Source of the DNA: CAZNRY01 sp964575675
GTDB taxonomy: Bacteria > Eisenbacteria > RBG-16-71-46 > CAIMUX01 > VGJL01
Length of the DNA: 18,149 nucleotides
Assembly: GCA_964575675.1 (NCBI GenBank)
Contig: CAZNRY010000082.1
Coordinates: 1-18,149, forward strand
Direction: 5' to 3'
In this document: positions 6,334 to 14,546 of the stretch, in pieces
How the letters are laid out: every line of letters begins with the position of its first letter
Position numbering within the stretch: position 1 is the first letter of the stretch
Program-made: the position numbers and the translations under genes
Notes under the pieces: model-generated
Seen by the model: only the letters and a program-made list of their open reading frames with translations
What the model was told of the DNA's origin: nothing
Database searches by the model: none

Positions 6334-7272
6334 ATGGCGGTGGTCCACAGCATCTATCGCGAGGCCGGTACGGTCACGATCGATCGGGATACCTGCAGCC
6401 AGTGCGGCGAGTGCGCCGCGATCTGTCCCACCGAGACGCTGCGGATGTTGGAGGGGAGTGTCGTGGTGCAGACCGACACGCCATTCGGCTGCGTCGCGTG
6501 TGGACACTGCATGATGGTCTGTCCGACCGGAAGCGTGGAGGTGCGCGGGCGCGGAATCGCGCCTGCGGATCTGCGGCCCATGCCGGGCGACGGAGAGAAG
6601 GCGACTCCGGAGGCGTTCGAGGCCCTGATCCGGTCCCGCCGGAGCGTCCGCAGGTTTCGCGACGCCGAGATCGATGCGTCCGTGCTCGCGCGAATCGTCG
6701 AGGCCGCCGCCTCCGCGCCGATGGGCATTCCCCCGTGGGATGTCGGCTGCGCGGTCGTTCGCGGCCGGGAGCCGGTACGGCAGCTCTCGGGAGAGATCGT
6801 GAAGGGGTACGAGGGGTTTCTGAAGATGTTCCGGCCCTGGGTGCTCGCGTTGCTCGGTCCCTTCATGCGGCGTGCGACCCGCGAGCAGTACAAGAGCTTC
6901 ATCCGGCCCCTGGCGGAGAGCTATGTCGCCGCGCACCGAAGGGGGGAGGACGCGATGTTTTACGGCGCCCCGGCGGTTCTGATCTTCCACCGCTCGCCGT
7001 ACGCGGATGCGGTCGATGCGGCGATTGCCTGCACGCATGCGATGCTCGCCGCCGAGAGCCTGGGCCTGGGCACCACGATGATCGGCGGAGCGCCACCCAT
7101 CCTGCAGCGCAATAGGGCGCTGAGCCGGCAGCTTGGCATCCCGGACGGAAACGCCGCCTCCCTTTGCTTGATCGTTGGGCACCCGGCCGTCCGGTTTCAC
7201 AAGACCCTGCAGAGGCGATTCACATCGGTTGGTTTCTTGGGGGATGATCTGCCGGCGAAAAGCAAGGCCTGA
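6334..7272 (+). CDS. Ferredoxin-nitroreductase fusion protein
   Basis: The 312-residue protein joins an N-terminal two-cluster ferredoxin to a nitroreductase-fold flavoprotein. Cys21, 24, 27 and 31 (CSQCGECAAIC) and Cys53, 56, 59 and 63 (CVACGHCMMVCP) form two [4Fe-4S] motifs. The nitroreductase domain begins at 'RSRRSVRRF' (100-109), the FMN phosphate-binding start, and contains the family features 'AAASAPMGIPPWDV', 'YGAPAVLIFH' and 'ESLGLGTTMIGG'. The family reduces nitro, quinone or related compounds with FMN, and in this subgroup the ferredoxin module presumably feeds electrons to FMN. A hydrophobic stretch at 162-178 may touch the membrane or cap the active site. ATG 6334 follows AAGGGGG at 8 nt; ATG 6295 (13 residues longer, GAGG at 5 nt) is a real alternative. 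It lies 60 bp upstream of the Eis-like gene and may be co-transcribed with it. Confidence 0.9.
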   Translation: MAVVHSIYREAGTVTIDRDTCSQCGECAAICPTETLRMLEGSVVVQTDTPFGCVACGHCMMVCPTGSVEVRGRGIAPADLRPMPGDGEKATPEAFEALIRSRRSVRRFRDAEIDASVLARIVEAAASAPMGIPPWDVGCAVVRGREPVRQLSGEIVKGYEGFLKMFRPWVLALLGPFMRRATREQYKSFIRPLAESYVAAHRRGEDAMFYGAPAVLIFHRSPYADAVDAAIACTHAMLAAESLGLGTTMIGGAPPILQRNRALSRQLGIPDGNAASLCLIVGHPAVRFHKTLQRRFTSVGFLGDDLPAKSKA

Positions 7273-7332
7273 GACGCGGAGGGCCAACCCGCGATCGACA
7301 ACGGAGGAGTCTTCGAGAAGGAGTCGCCGCAC

Positions 7333-8553
7333 ATGGCAAACGGAATCACGGTGGCGCCCTGCACGTCCGTCGATGAGATGATGGAGGCCCTCGGCGCGAT
7401 CATCCACTATTTCGGCGCCGGAACGACGGCCGAGGACGCGGACCGCTGGTCGCGCACCCTCTCGACCGACCGGATGCACGCGGCGCGCGAGAACGGCGCG
7501 ATCGTGGGGGGCGCCGGCGCGTTCACCTATGAGCTGACCGTTCCCGGGGGGACGGTGCGGGCCGCCGGCGTGACCGTGGTCGGCGTCCTTCCCACCCATC
7601 GCCGCCGCGGGATCCTGAGCGCGATGATGCGCGCGCAGCTCGACGACGTGCGGCGGCGCGGCGAGCCGGTCGCTTACCTCTGGGCGTCCGAGGAGACGAT
7701 CTACGGACGCTTTGGGTACGGGATGGCCTCGCTCTGCGGGGAGATCGATCTGCCCAAGGCGGCGAACGCGTTTGTGAGGCCGCTCGAGACAGGGGCGCAG
7801 ACCCGGCTGGTCGACGAGAGCGAAGCCCTCGAGCCGTTCTCGCAGGTGTACGAGCGCATCCGGCGCGATTACCCCGGCATGTTCTCGCGCACCGAGGATT
7901 GGTGGAAGGTCAGGCGTCTCGCCGATCCCGAGAGCCGCCGAGGGGGCGGGGGAGTCTTGAACCGCGTCCTGCTGACGATCGACGGCAAGGCGGAGGGGTA
8001 CGCCCTTTATCGCATGCACCAGACGCTGGACATGGGGATCTCCACTGGGTTCGTGAACGTCATCGCGGCCGAGGGAGGGAACGTCGAGGCGCCGCGCGGG
8101 ATCTGGCGCTTCCTCCTCGACATCGATTGGATCCGGAGGGCGACGGCCGGGATGCTCCCGAGCGACCAACCGCTCCTCGTCCGCGTCGCCCGGTCACGGG
8201 AGATGCGCTACCCGGAGGCCGACGCCCTCTGGGTGCGTCTCGTGGATGTGGAGGCCGCCCTTTCCGCCCGTACGATCGCAACGGGCGAGCCGGTCGTCTT
8301 CGATGTCGCCGACCCGTTCTGTCCCTGGAACGAGGGGCGCTATCGCATCGGACAGGGTGGTGTGGAGCGCACTGACGCGCCCCCCGATCTGTCGCTCGAT
8401 GTCAACGCGCTCGGATCGGTCTACCTCGGTGGCTTCGGATTCGGGGAGCTCGCGAGGGCGGGGCGAATCCAGGAGCTGCGGCCTGGATCGGTGGCAAGGG
8501 CCGACTCCCTCTTCCCGCGTGACCGGGCCCCCTGGTGCCCGGAGATCTTCTAG
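7333..8553 (+). CDS. Eis-family GNAT N-acetyltransferase
   Basis: The 406-residue protein matches the Eis family of multi-acetylating GNAT enzymes in length and landmarks. The acetyl-CoA-binding motif A is 'VVGVLPTHRRRGIL' (82-95). It is followed by 'AYLWASEETIYGRFGYG' (114-130), whose Tyr124 corresponds by position to the general acid Tyr of Mycobacterium Eis. The protein ends in 'PWCPEIF', and in Eis the C-terminal carboxylate works as the catalytic base. The middle is the second GNAT-like fold and the end an SCP2-like domain. Known members acetylate aminoglycosides and lysine side chains, but the substrate here cannot be read from sequence. AAGGAG (7318-7323) lies 9 nt before the ATG. Its 60-bp distance from the ferredoxin-nitroreductase gene suggests one transcript. 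Confidence 0.92.
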   Translation: MANGITVAPCTSVDEMMEALGAIIHYFGAGTTAEDADRWSRTLSTDRMHAARENGAIVGGAGAFTYELTVPGGTVRAAGVTVVGVLPTHRRRGILSAMMRAQLDDVRRRGEPVAYLWASEETIYGRFGYGMASLCGEIDLPKAANAFVRPLETGAQTRLVDESEALEPFSQVYERIRRDYPGMFSRTEDWWKVRRLADPESRRGGGGVLNRVLLTIDGKAEGYALYRMHQTLDMGISTGFVNVIAAEGGNVEAPRGIWRFLLDIDWIRRATAGMLPSDQPLLVRVARSREMRYPEADALWVRLVDVEAALSARTIATGEPVVFDVADPFCPWNEGRYRIGQGGVERTDAPPDLSLDVNALGSVYLGGFGFGELARAGRIQELRPGSVARADSLFPRDRAPWCPEIF

Positions 8554-8571
8554 CGGACGCACCAGCGCGCA

Positions 8572-8604
8572 CCTGGCGAGTACCGAACATTTCCCTTTGC
8601 CAGG
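8572..8604 (+). promoter_or_regulatory. Inverted repeat upstream of kinase 1
   Basis: CCTGGC (8572-8577) and GCCAGG (8599-8604) can pair across a 21-nt loop in the short gap between the Eis gene and kinase 1. The right arm overlaps the only AGGAG (8602-8606) near the kinase start. It may be a protein-binding palindrome or have no function; the loop is long for a terminator and no T tract follows. Confidence 0.2.
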
Positions 8605-8632
8605 AGAACCGCCGGCGATACGCTCACCGGTC

Positions 8633-11368
8633 ATGACTTTGACCACAGGTTCCCGTCTTGGTCCCTATGAGGTCGTCGCGCCCCTCGGCGTCGGTGGCAT
8701 GGGCGAGGTCTATCGTGCCCGCGACACGCGGCTCGGCCGCGACGTTGCGGTCAAGGTGCTGCCGCAGCACCTCTCGACCCAGCCCGAGGTTCGCGCGCGC
8801 TTCGAGCGCGAAGCGAAGATGATCTCGAGCTTGAACCACCCGAACATCTGCGTTCTCTTCGACATCGGCGTCGAGAACGGCGTCGACTATCTGGTCATGG
8901 AGCTGATCGAGGGTGACACGCTCGCCGAGCGGTTGACCCGCGGGCCGCTTCCCCCCGCCGATCTGCTTCGTTTCGGCGCTCAGATCGCCGACGCGCTCGA
9001 CCGTGCGCATCGAGCCGGGGTGGTCCACCGCGACCTCAAGCCGGGAAATGTCATGCTCACGAGGAGCGGCGCGAAGCTCATGGACTTCGGCCTCTCCCGG
9101 ATCGTGGGGCTGGCCGGTCAGGCGGGCGGATCGGGGCACTCCCTCTCGGCGCTCGCCCATTCGCCCACGATGGCCCAGCCGTTGACGGCTGAGGGCACGC
9201 TGCTCGGCACGTTTCAGTACATGTCGCCCGAGCAACTCGAGGGCCGCGAAGCCGACGCGCGCAGTGACATCTGGGCGCTTGGCTGCGTCCTCTATGAGAT
9301 GGCGACCGGGCGCCGAGCGTTCGAGGGACGCAGTCAGGCGAGCCTCATCGCGGCGATCTTGGAGCGCGAGCCGGCCGCGGTGGGAGAGGCGCCGCAGAGC
9401 ACGGGCGCCATCGCAGTCGGCGGCCCGCCCCCCGGGATAGAGCGTCTGATCAAGAACTGTCTGGCGAAGGACCCCGAGGATCGCATCCAGACGGCGCACG
9501 ACGTGAAACTCCGGCTGCAGGGCATCGCCGACGCCGCCGCGCTCTCGGGGGCGGGTGTTGCTTCGGCGCCGGCGTCGATCGCGGATGTGGCCGCGCCCCG
9601 CAATCTATCCCGTAGGCTCGCCGACTCCGCGCGCCTCGCCTGGGCGTGCGCGGCGGGAAGCCTGCTGGCCGCCGCGGCGGTCTTCGCCTTGCTCGGTCCG
9701 CGCGACCCCGCCCCGGAAGTCGCGGTCCGCTTCCGGCTCGGCCCGATCCCAAAGGTCACCGCCATGTTCTGGCCGCGCGTTTCGCCCGACGGGAAGTTCC
9801 TCGTCGTGGATGCGACCGACTCGACCAACGTGAGGCGCGCCTACGTGCGTCCGATGAACCAAATCGACGCGCACCCGATCCCGGGGACCGAGGGGCTCCA
9901 GCGCGCCTACTGGTCGCCCGACAGCCGGGAGATCGCGTTCGTCGCAAACCAGAAGATCCACCGCGTCACCATCGCGGGAGGTTCCCCGGTCGAGATCTGC
10001 GCCGCGCCCGGCGGCGCCGATCTGAGTTGGGGATCGAAGGGTCTGATCCTGATGGACGGCCGGTTCACCGACTCGCTGCGCGTGGTGCCGGCGGGCGGGG
10101 GCGAGCTCAGGCCTGCGACGCGCATCGACCGCGCCTCGAAGGAGGCCGGTTGCGCGTGGCCCTGTTTCCTCCCCGACGGAGAGAGCTTCCTTTTCATCGG
10201 CACCCGGGGGGAAGGCGAGGGAGGCAACATCCGGCTGGGCAAGATCGGGTCGCTCGACTCGAAGCTCCTCGGCGTGTCGGATGGCCGCGTCGAATACGCG
10301 CCCGGGGGATGGGTGCTCTTTCTTCGAGGCTCGACGCTCCTCGCGCAGAAGCTGGACCTCGGGGCGGGCAAGTTGACCGGACAGCCGATCACGCTCACCG
10401 ACGAGATTGCCGTGGACGACTCGCAGGGCCACTTCTCCGTTTCCCAGACCGGGATCCTCGCGTTCGCAAAGGAGGACCAGGGGGTCGCCATGTCCCTTCG
10501 CGCGGCAAATCGCGCGGGCGCGCTGATCGGCCCTCCCCTCGCAGCGGGCGAGCTGGGCAATCCGGTCCTCTCCCCTGACGGGCGCCGGCTCCTCTACCAG
10601 AGGATGGGTCAGGCGGTCGGGCGAGGGGGCGAGATCCACGTCCTGGACCTCGACCGCGGCACGAACACCCGGCTCACGTTCACGAACAACCGCGCGCACG
10701 ACCCCGCCTGGTCTCCCGACGGCAAGCGTTTCGCCTATGTCACGAGAACCTCGACGAGCACCCGGCTCCGGATCGGCGCGGCCGACGGCCTCGGCGTCCC
10801 GGATTCCATCCCGCTCCCGGAAGGGATGGGGGCAAACCTGACCCAGTGGACGTCCGTGGATTCCCGCCTCGTGTTCTTCTCGTCCCGCTTCAAGAGCATG
10901 TTCGTACCCGCGGAGGGGGCCGTGCGAATTCCAGCAGCCCTCGTCGACTCGACCCAGTTCATGGCCCAGCAGCAGATCTCGCCCGACGGCCGCTGGCTTG
11001 CGTTCGTGAGGGGGAACCTTCCCAACGTCCACGTCTACGTGCAGAGCCTCGTCGGCCCACCCGGACGGTGGCAGATTTCGACCACCCCCGCGCAGATGCC
11101 TCGGTGGACACGCGGCGGCCGCGAGATCGTCTACGAGGGTTGGGACGGCCGTCTCATGGCCGTCGAGTGCGACACGAAGGACGGCTTCCATCCCGGGACG
11201 CCCCACGCCCTCTTCACCCTGCCCGCGCGATCTCCCCAGGTGGACGTCACGAGCTGGACCTGCGATGCGGACGGCGAGCGCTTCTATCTGACCGATCCGG
11301 AGGTGGCGCAGAGCACCGGTACGATCGAGGTCGTGACCGATTTCAACGCGCTCGTGAGCCGGAGGTAG
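8633..11368 (+). CDS. Ser/Thr protein kinase with C-terminal beta-propeller
   Basis: The 911-residue protein has an N-terminal Hanks kinase domain (about 11-296). The Gly loop is 'LGVGGMGEVYRA', with Lys41 in VAVK, Glu60, catalytic loop H132-R-D-L-K-P-G-N139, DFG 151-153, SPE 198-200 in the APE position and 'SDIWALGCVLYEM'. A Pro/Ala linker leads to one membrane helix (about 336-355). The C terminus carries repeated PD40/TolB-like blades ('RVSPDGKFLVV', 'YWSPDSREIAFV', 'VLSPDGRRLLY', 'AWSPDGKRFAYV', 'QISPDGRWLAFV'), a likely extracytoplasmic beta-propeller sensor. ATG 8633 matches the family N terminus (MTLTTGSRLGPYEVV, nearly identical to kinase 2). It has no Shine-Dalgarno at normal spacing; the nearest AGGAG is at 8602-8606. 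The open frame further upstream to 8246 is a shadow of the Eis gene. Confidence 0.93.
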   Translation: MTLTTGSRLGPYEVVAPLGVGGMGEVYRARDTRLGRDVAVKVLPQHLSTQPEVRARFEREAKMISSLNHPNICVLFDIGVENGVDYLVMELIEGDTLAERLTRGPLPPADLLRFGAQIADALDRAHRAGVVHRDLKPGNVMLTRSGAKLMDFGLSRIVGLAGQAGGSGHSLSALAHSPTMAQPLTAEGTLLGTFQYMSPEQLEGREADARSDIWALGCVLYEMATGRRAFEGRSQASLIAAILEREPAAVGEAPQSTGAIAVGGPPPGIERLIKNCLAKDPEDRIQTAHDVKLRLQGIADAAALSGAGVASAPASIADVAAPRNLSRRLADSARLAWACAAGSLLAAAAVFALLGPRDPAPEVAVRFRLGPIPKVTAMFWPRVSPDGKFLVVDATDSTNVRRAYVRPMNQIDAHPIPGTEGLQRAYWSPDSREIAFVANQKIHRVTIAGGSPVEICAAPGGADLSWGSKGLILMDGRFTDSLRVVPAGGGELRPATRIDRASKEAGCAWPCFLPDGESFLFIGTRGEGEGGNIRLGKIGSLDSKLLGVSDGRVEYAPGGWVLFLRGSTLLAQKLDLGAGKLTGQPITLTDEIAVDDSQGHFSVSQTGILAFAKEDQGVAMSLRAANRAGALIGPPLAAGELGNPVLSPDGRRLLYQRMGQAVGRGGEIHVLDLDRGTNTRLTFTNNRAHDPAWSPDGKRFAYVTRTSTSTRLRIGAADGLGVPDSIPLPEGMGANLTQWTSVDSRLVFFSSRFKSMFVPAEGAVRIPAALVDSTQFMAQQQISPDGRWLAFVRGNLPNVHVYVQSLVGPPGRWQISTTPAQMPRWTRGGREIVYEGWDGRLMAVECDTKDGFHPGTPHALFTLPARSPQVDVTSWTCDADGERFYLTDPEVAQSTGTIEVVTDFNALVSRR

Positions 11369-11371
11369 CGG

Positions 11372-11390
11372 GGGACAGGGCGTCAGTCCC
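11372..11390 (+). terminator. Possible weak hairpin after kinase 1
   Basis: GGGAC (11372-11376) and GTCCC (11386-11390) form a 5-bp stem with a 9-nt loop just behind the kinase 1 stop. No proper T run follows, so this is at best a weak or Rho-assisted signal. Confidence 0.15.
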
Positions 11391-11493
11391 GTGTCTTACT
11401 GGTATATGGTCAGTGGCTTGACATTCAGGGGCGGGCGATGTCGTTCGTTCCGGGGAAAATCCGCGGTCCGTTCGAAAGAGAGGTGACAGAGTG

Positions 11494-12129
11494 ATGCGCA
11501 GACATTGGTCTTCCCGCACGGTGTTGGTCGGTTCGATACTGGGACTGCTGCTCGCGGCCGGGATGGGCACGGCCCTCGGTCAGAAGGACTCCCCGGGTAC
11601 GGCCGGACAGCCGAGCCAAGATGAGATGATGAAGCAGATGATGGATCTGGCGACTCCGGGCGAAGTCCACAAGGACCTCGGACGGCTCGTCGGCACGTGG
11701 CGGACCACCAACAAGATGTGGATGGGTCCCGGCGAGCCGACCGTGACGAACGGATCGTCCACCTACAAGTGGGTCCTGGGCGGGCGTTACCTCCAGAGCC
11801 AGCACACCGGAGACTTCGGCGGGATGCCGTTCGAGGGGATGGGGATCGACGGATACGACAACGCGCAGAAGGAGTACTTCTCGCTCTGGTTCGACAACAT
11901 GGGGACGGGCTTCATGAGTCTCAAGGGGCGACCGTCTGCCGACGGCAAGGGGCTGACGTTCTCCGGCACGAGCTTCGATCCCATGCAGATGCGCGAGGTG
12001 AAGGTTCGCGAGGAGATCCGCTGGCTCGACGCCAACAAGTACACCTTCACGATGTTCATGGACATGCCCGGTCCGGACGGTAAGCCGCAGGAGACGAAGG
12101 TCATGGAGATTACATCCGAGAGGCAGTAG
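11494..12129 (+). CDS. Secreted DUF1579-like protein
   Basis: The 211-residue protein has an N-terminal signal peptide: basic 'MRRHWSSR', a hydrophobic core at about 10-23 and likely cleavage after 'GTALG' at residue 29. The mature part has features of the DUF1579 family: 'LGRLVGTWRTT' (62-72), 'WVLGGRYLQSQHTGDFGGMPFEGMG' in the 93-117 region, 'GYDNAQKEYFSLWFDNMGTG' (120-139) and a terminal 'KVMEITSER'. The family is thought to be a lipocalin-like barrel of unknown function, probably periplasmic here. GAGAGG (11478-11483) serves either GTG 11491 (7 nt) or ATG 11494 (10 nt), a one-codon difference. It sits between two kinase genes with its own 125-bp upstream gap. A TTGACA at 11418-11423 has no matching -10 box. 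Confidence 0.88.
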   Translation: MRRHWSSRTVLVGSILGLLLAAGMGTALGQKDSPGTAGQPSQDEMMKQMMDLATPGEVHKDLGRLVGTWRTTNKMWMGPGEPTVTNGSSTYKWVLGGRYLQSQHTGDFGGMPFEGMGIDGYDNAQKEYFSLWFDNMGTGFMSLKGRPSADGKGLTFSGTSFDPMQMREVKVREEIRWLDANKYTFTMFMDMPGPDGKPQETKVMEITSERQ

Positions 12130-12200
12130 CGGGGTCTCCTGCCACATAGGATGGCGATGTCTGCTGACGACGCAAGCAACACGGGACGTAAGGGGCTGAG

Positions 12201-14546
12201 ATGACGCTTACTGCCGGTGCCCGACTCGGCGCCTACGAGATCGTCGCCCCGCTTGGCGCAGGCGGGATGGGCGAGGTGTTTCGCGCGCGCGATTCCAGGC
12301 TCGGGCGCGAGGTCGCGGTGAAGGTCCTGCCTGCGGCGGTGTCGTCCCATCCTGATCGTCTTGCCCGCTTCGAGCGTGAGGCGAAGGCAGTCGCGGCTTT
12401 GAATCATCCAAACATCGTCACGCTCCACTCGATCGAGGAGACGGACGGCATCCGGTTCCTGACGATGGAACTCGTCGAAGGACAGAGTCTCGATCGCCTC
12501 ATCATCCCCGGTGGCCTTCCTCTCTCCCGCGTTCTCGATCTCGCGATCCCGCTGGCGGACGCGCTCGTGGCGGCGCACGAGAAGGGCGTGGTGCATCGGG
12601 ATCTCAAGCCCGCGAACGTGATGGTGACGCGCGAAGGGCGGGTGAAGGTTCTGGACTTCGGGCTGGCGAAGCTGTCGTCGGTTGAGGCGGCGCCGGAGGC
12701 GGCGCAGGCGATGACGATGCAGTCGCCGATCTCAACGGCCGGGCAGGTCGTGGGCACCGTGCCGTACATGGCCCCGGAGCAGATTCGTGGAGAGGCGGTC
12801 GATGCGCGGACGGATCTCTTCGCGCTCGGGATCATCGTCTACGAACTGGTCACGGGGCGGCGGCCGTTCGGGGGCGCGACGTCCGCCGATGTGACCTCGG
12901 CGATCCTGCGCGACCCGCCGGCGCCGCCGCGGACTTATCGCGGCGACCTGCCTCCCGACCTCGAGCGGATCATCGGGCGGTGCCTGGAGAAGGACCCGGA
13001 GCGGCGGGTCCAGACGGCAAAGGATGTGCGAAACGAGCTGGAGCTGCTCTGCGCGAGCATCGCCTCGGGTGTTTCCTCGGCGTCGCGCGCAAGTCGCTCG
13101 TCCGCCTCTGATCCCTCCATCGCCACGGCGCCAGCGAAGGAGGTTCCCTCGATCGCCGTGTTGCCGTTCGTGAACCGCAGCCGCGACGAGGAGGACGAGT
13201 ATTTCTCCGACGGCCTCGCCGATGAACTGCTGAACGTCCTCGCGAAAATCCGCGGCCTTCGCGTGGCGGCCCGATCCTCCGCCTTCACGTTCAAGGGGAA
13301 GGGGGCGACGGTCGCCGAGGTCGGGCGCGCCCTCAACGTCGCGACCGTGCTCGAGGGGAGCGTCCGCAAGGCGGGCAACCGCGTGCGGATCGCGGTGCAG
13401 CTCGTGAAGGTGTCGGACGGCTATCAACTGTGGTCCGAGACCTACGATCGCACCCTCGAGGACATTTTCGCCGTGCAGGACGACATCGCGCAGTCGGTCG
13501 TGAAAGAGCTGCGCACCACGCTTCTTGGCGAGGAGGCCGACTCGAACGCGAGCGGCAAGGTGAGGGCGGATGTGGCGGCGGCGGCGAGAGGCCGCGGGGA
13601 GAGCGGCGAGGCGCACGGGCTTTTTCTACAAGGGCGATACCTGATCGACCGGCTCGGGCACGAGGACATCACGAAGGGAATCGACTACCTACGGCAGGCG
13701 GTGGAGGTCGACCCGGGCCATGCGCTCGCCTGGGCGTGTCTCTCGCGTGCCTACTCGCATGAGGCGGGCTATGGCTGGACGCCTGTGGCCGAGGGCTATG
13801 CGCGTGCACGGGAAGCCGCCATGCGGGCCCTCGCGTTGGAGCCCGATCTGGTCGAGGGACATCTGGCTCTCGGGGCGATCCAGATTCTCCACGACTGGGA
13901 CTGGAAGGGCGCCGATGCGTCGCACCGCCGTGCGCTCGAGCTCGCTCCCGACCGCGCCGAAGTCTTGCGCGCAGCCGGTGGACTGGCCTGCGACCTCGGC
14001 CGGCTGGAGGAAGCGATCGCGCTCGGCCGACGAGCCATCGACAAGGATCCGCTGAGTGCCGGAGGCCACACCAGTTTGGGCATGTCTTACCGGGCGGCGG
14101 GGTTCTACTCGGAAGCCGAGAAAGCGTACCGCAGGGCGCTGGAAATATCGCCACAGCGGGTTGCCACCCGCATGATGCTGAGCCTCGTCCTCTTCGCACA
14201 GGGCCGGAGCGAGGAGGCGCTCACCGAGGCGATGAATGAGCCGGAGGAGTGGGCGCGTCTCGCCACGCTCGCGGTCCTCCATCACGCCGTCGGCCGCCGG
14301 GAGGAGTCGGATCGGGCGCTCCAGGATCTCACCGAGAAGTACGTGGCGGATGCGGCTCTGCAGATCGCGGCGATCCATGCCGCACGCGGGGAAGTCGATG
14401 ATGCCTTTGCGTGGTTGGAGAAGGCCTACGACCAGCGCGACGCGGGTCTTGCCGGCATCAAGCGCGAACCGGTCCTGGCGTCTCTGCACGCCGATCCGCG
14501 GTGGGAGGCGTTCTTGAGCAAGATAGGGCTCGCGGAGGATCCATGA
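12201..14546 (+). CDS. Ser/Thr protein kinase with TolB-N-like and TPR regions
   Basis: The 781-residue protein starts with a complete Hanks kinase domain (about 11-285): Gly loop 'LGAGGMGEVFRA', Lys41, Glu60, H132-R-D-L-K-P-A-N139, DFG 152-154, APE 191-193 and 'TDLFALGIIVYELVTGRRPF'. A Ser/Ala linker leads to a domain at about 316-440 beginning 'SIAVLPFVNRS' and including 'LEGSVRKAGNRVRIAVQLV' and 'LWSETYDRTLEDIFAVQDDIA', the TolB-N/FlgO-like module common in such kinases and in CadC-type regulators. The rest (about 470-775) is helical TPR repeats ('AYRRALEISPQ', 'AMRALALEPD'). No membrane helix is visible, so it is probably cytoplasmic, with the TPRs recruiting targets. AAGGGG (12190-12195) lies 5 nt before ATG. 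The stop overlaps the next start by ATGA, suggesting coupled translation. Confidence 0.95.
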   Translation: MTLTAGARLGAYEIVAPLGAGGMGEVFRARDSRLGREVAVKVLPAAVSSHPDRLARFEREAKAVAALNHPNIVTLHSIEETDGIRFLTMELVEGQSLDRLIIPGGLPLSRVLDLAIPLADALVAAHEKGVVHRDLKPANVMVTREGRVKVLDFGLAKLSSVEAAPEAAQAMTMQSPISTAGQVVGTVPYMAPEQIRGEAVDARTDLFALGIIVYELVTGRRPFGGATSADVTSAILRDPPAPPRTYRGDLPPDLERIIGRCLEKDPERRVQTAKDVRNELELLCASIASGVSSASRASRSSASDPSIATAPAKEVPSIAVLPFVNRSRDEEDEYFSDGLADELLNVLAKIRGLRVAARSSAFTFKGKGATVAEVGRALNVATVLEGSVRKAGNRVRIAVQLVKVSDGYQLWSETYDRTLEDIFAVQDDIAQSVVKELRTTLLGEEADSNASGKVRADVAAAARGRGESGEAHGLFLQGRYLIDRLGHEDITKGIDYLRQAVEVDPGHALAWACLSRAYSHEAGYGWTPVAEGYARAREAAMRALALEPDLVEGHLALGAIQILHDWDWKGADASHRRALELAPDRAEVLRAAGGLACDLGRLEEAIALGRRAIDKDPLSAGGHTSLGMSYRAAGFYSEAEKAYRRALEISPQRVATRMMLSLVLFAQGRSEEALTEAMNEPEEWARLATLAVLHHAVGRREESDRALQDLTEKYVADAALQIAAIHAARGEVDDAFAWLEKAYDQRDAGLAGIKREPVLASLHADPRWEAFLSKIGLAEDP

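Noticed and set aside
6208..8169. Long open minus-strand frame of 653 codons opposite the nitroreductase and Eis genes
   Set aside because: The translation is Arg/Pro/Ala/Asp rich with no family motifs, and the plus-strand genes have clear catalytic signatures. It is a GC-driven antisense shadow.
9605..11206. Long open minus-strand frame of 533 codons opposite kinase 1
   Set aside because: It is low-complexity in composition and lies opposite well-supported propeller repeats, so it is an antisense shadow.
11418..11460. Sigma-70 promoter at TTGACA 11418 before the DUF1579-like gene
   Set aside because: The -35 match is exact, but at 16-18 nt spacing the sequence is GC rich with no -10 resemblance.
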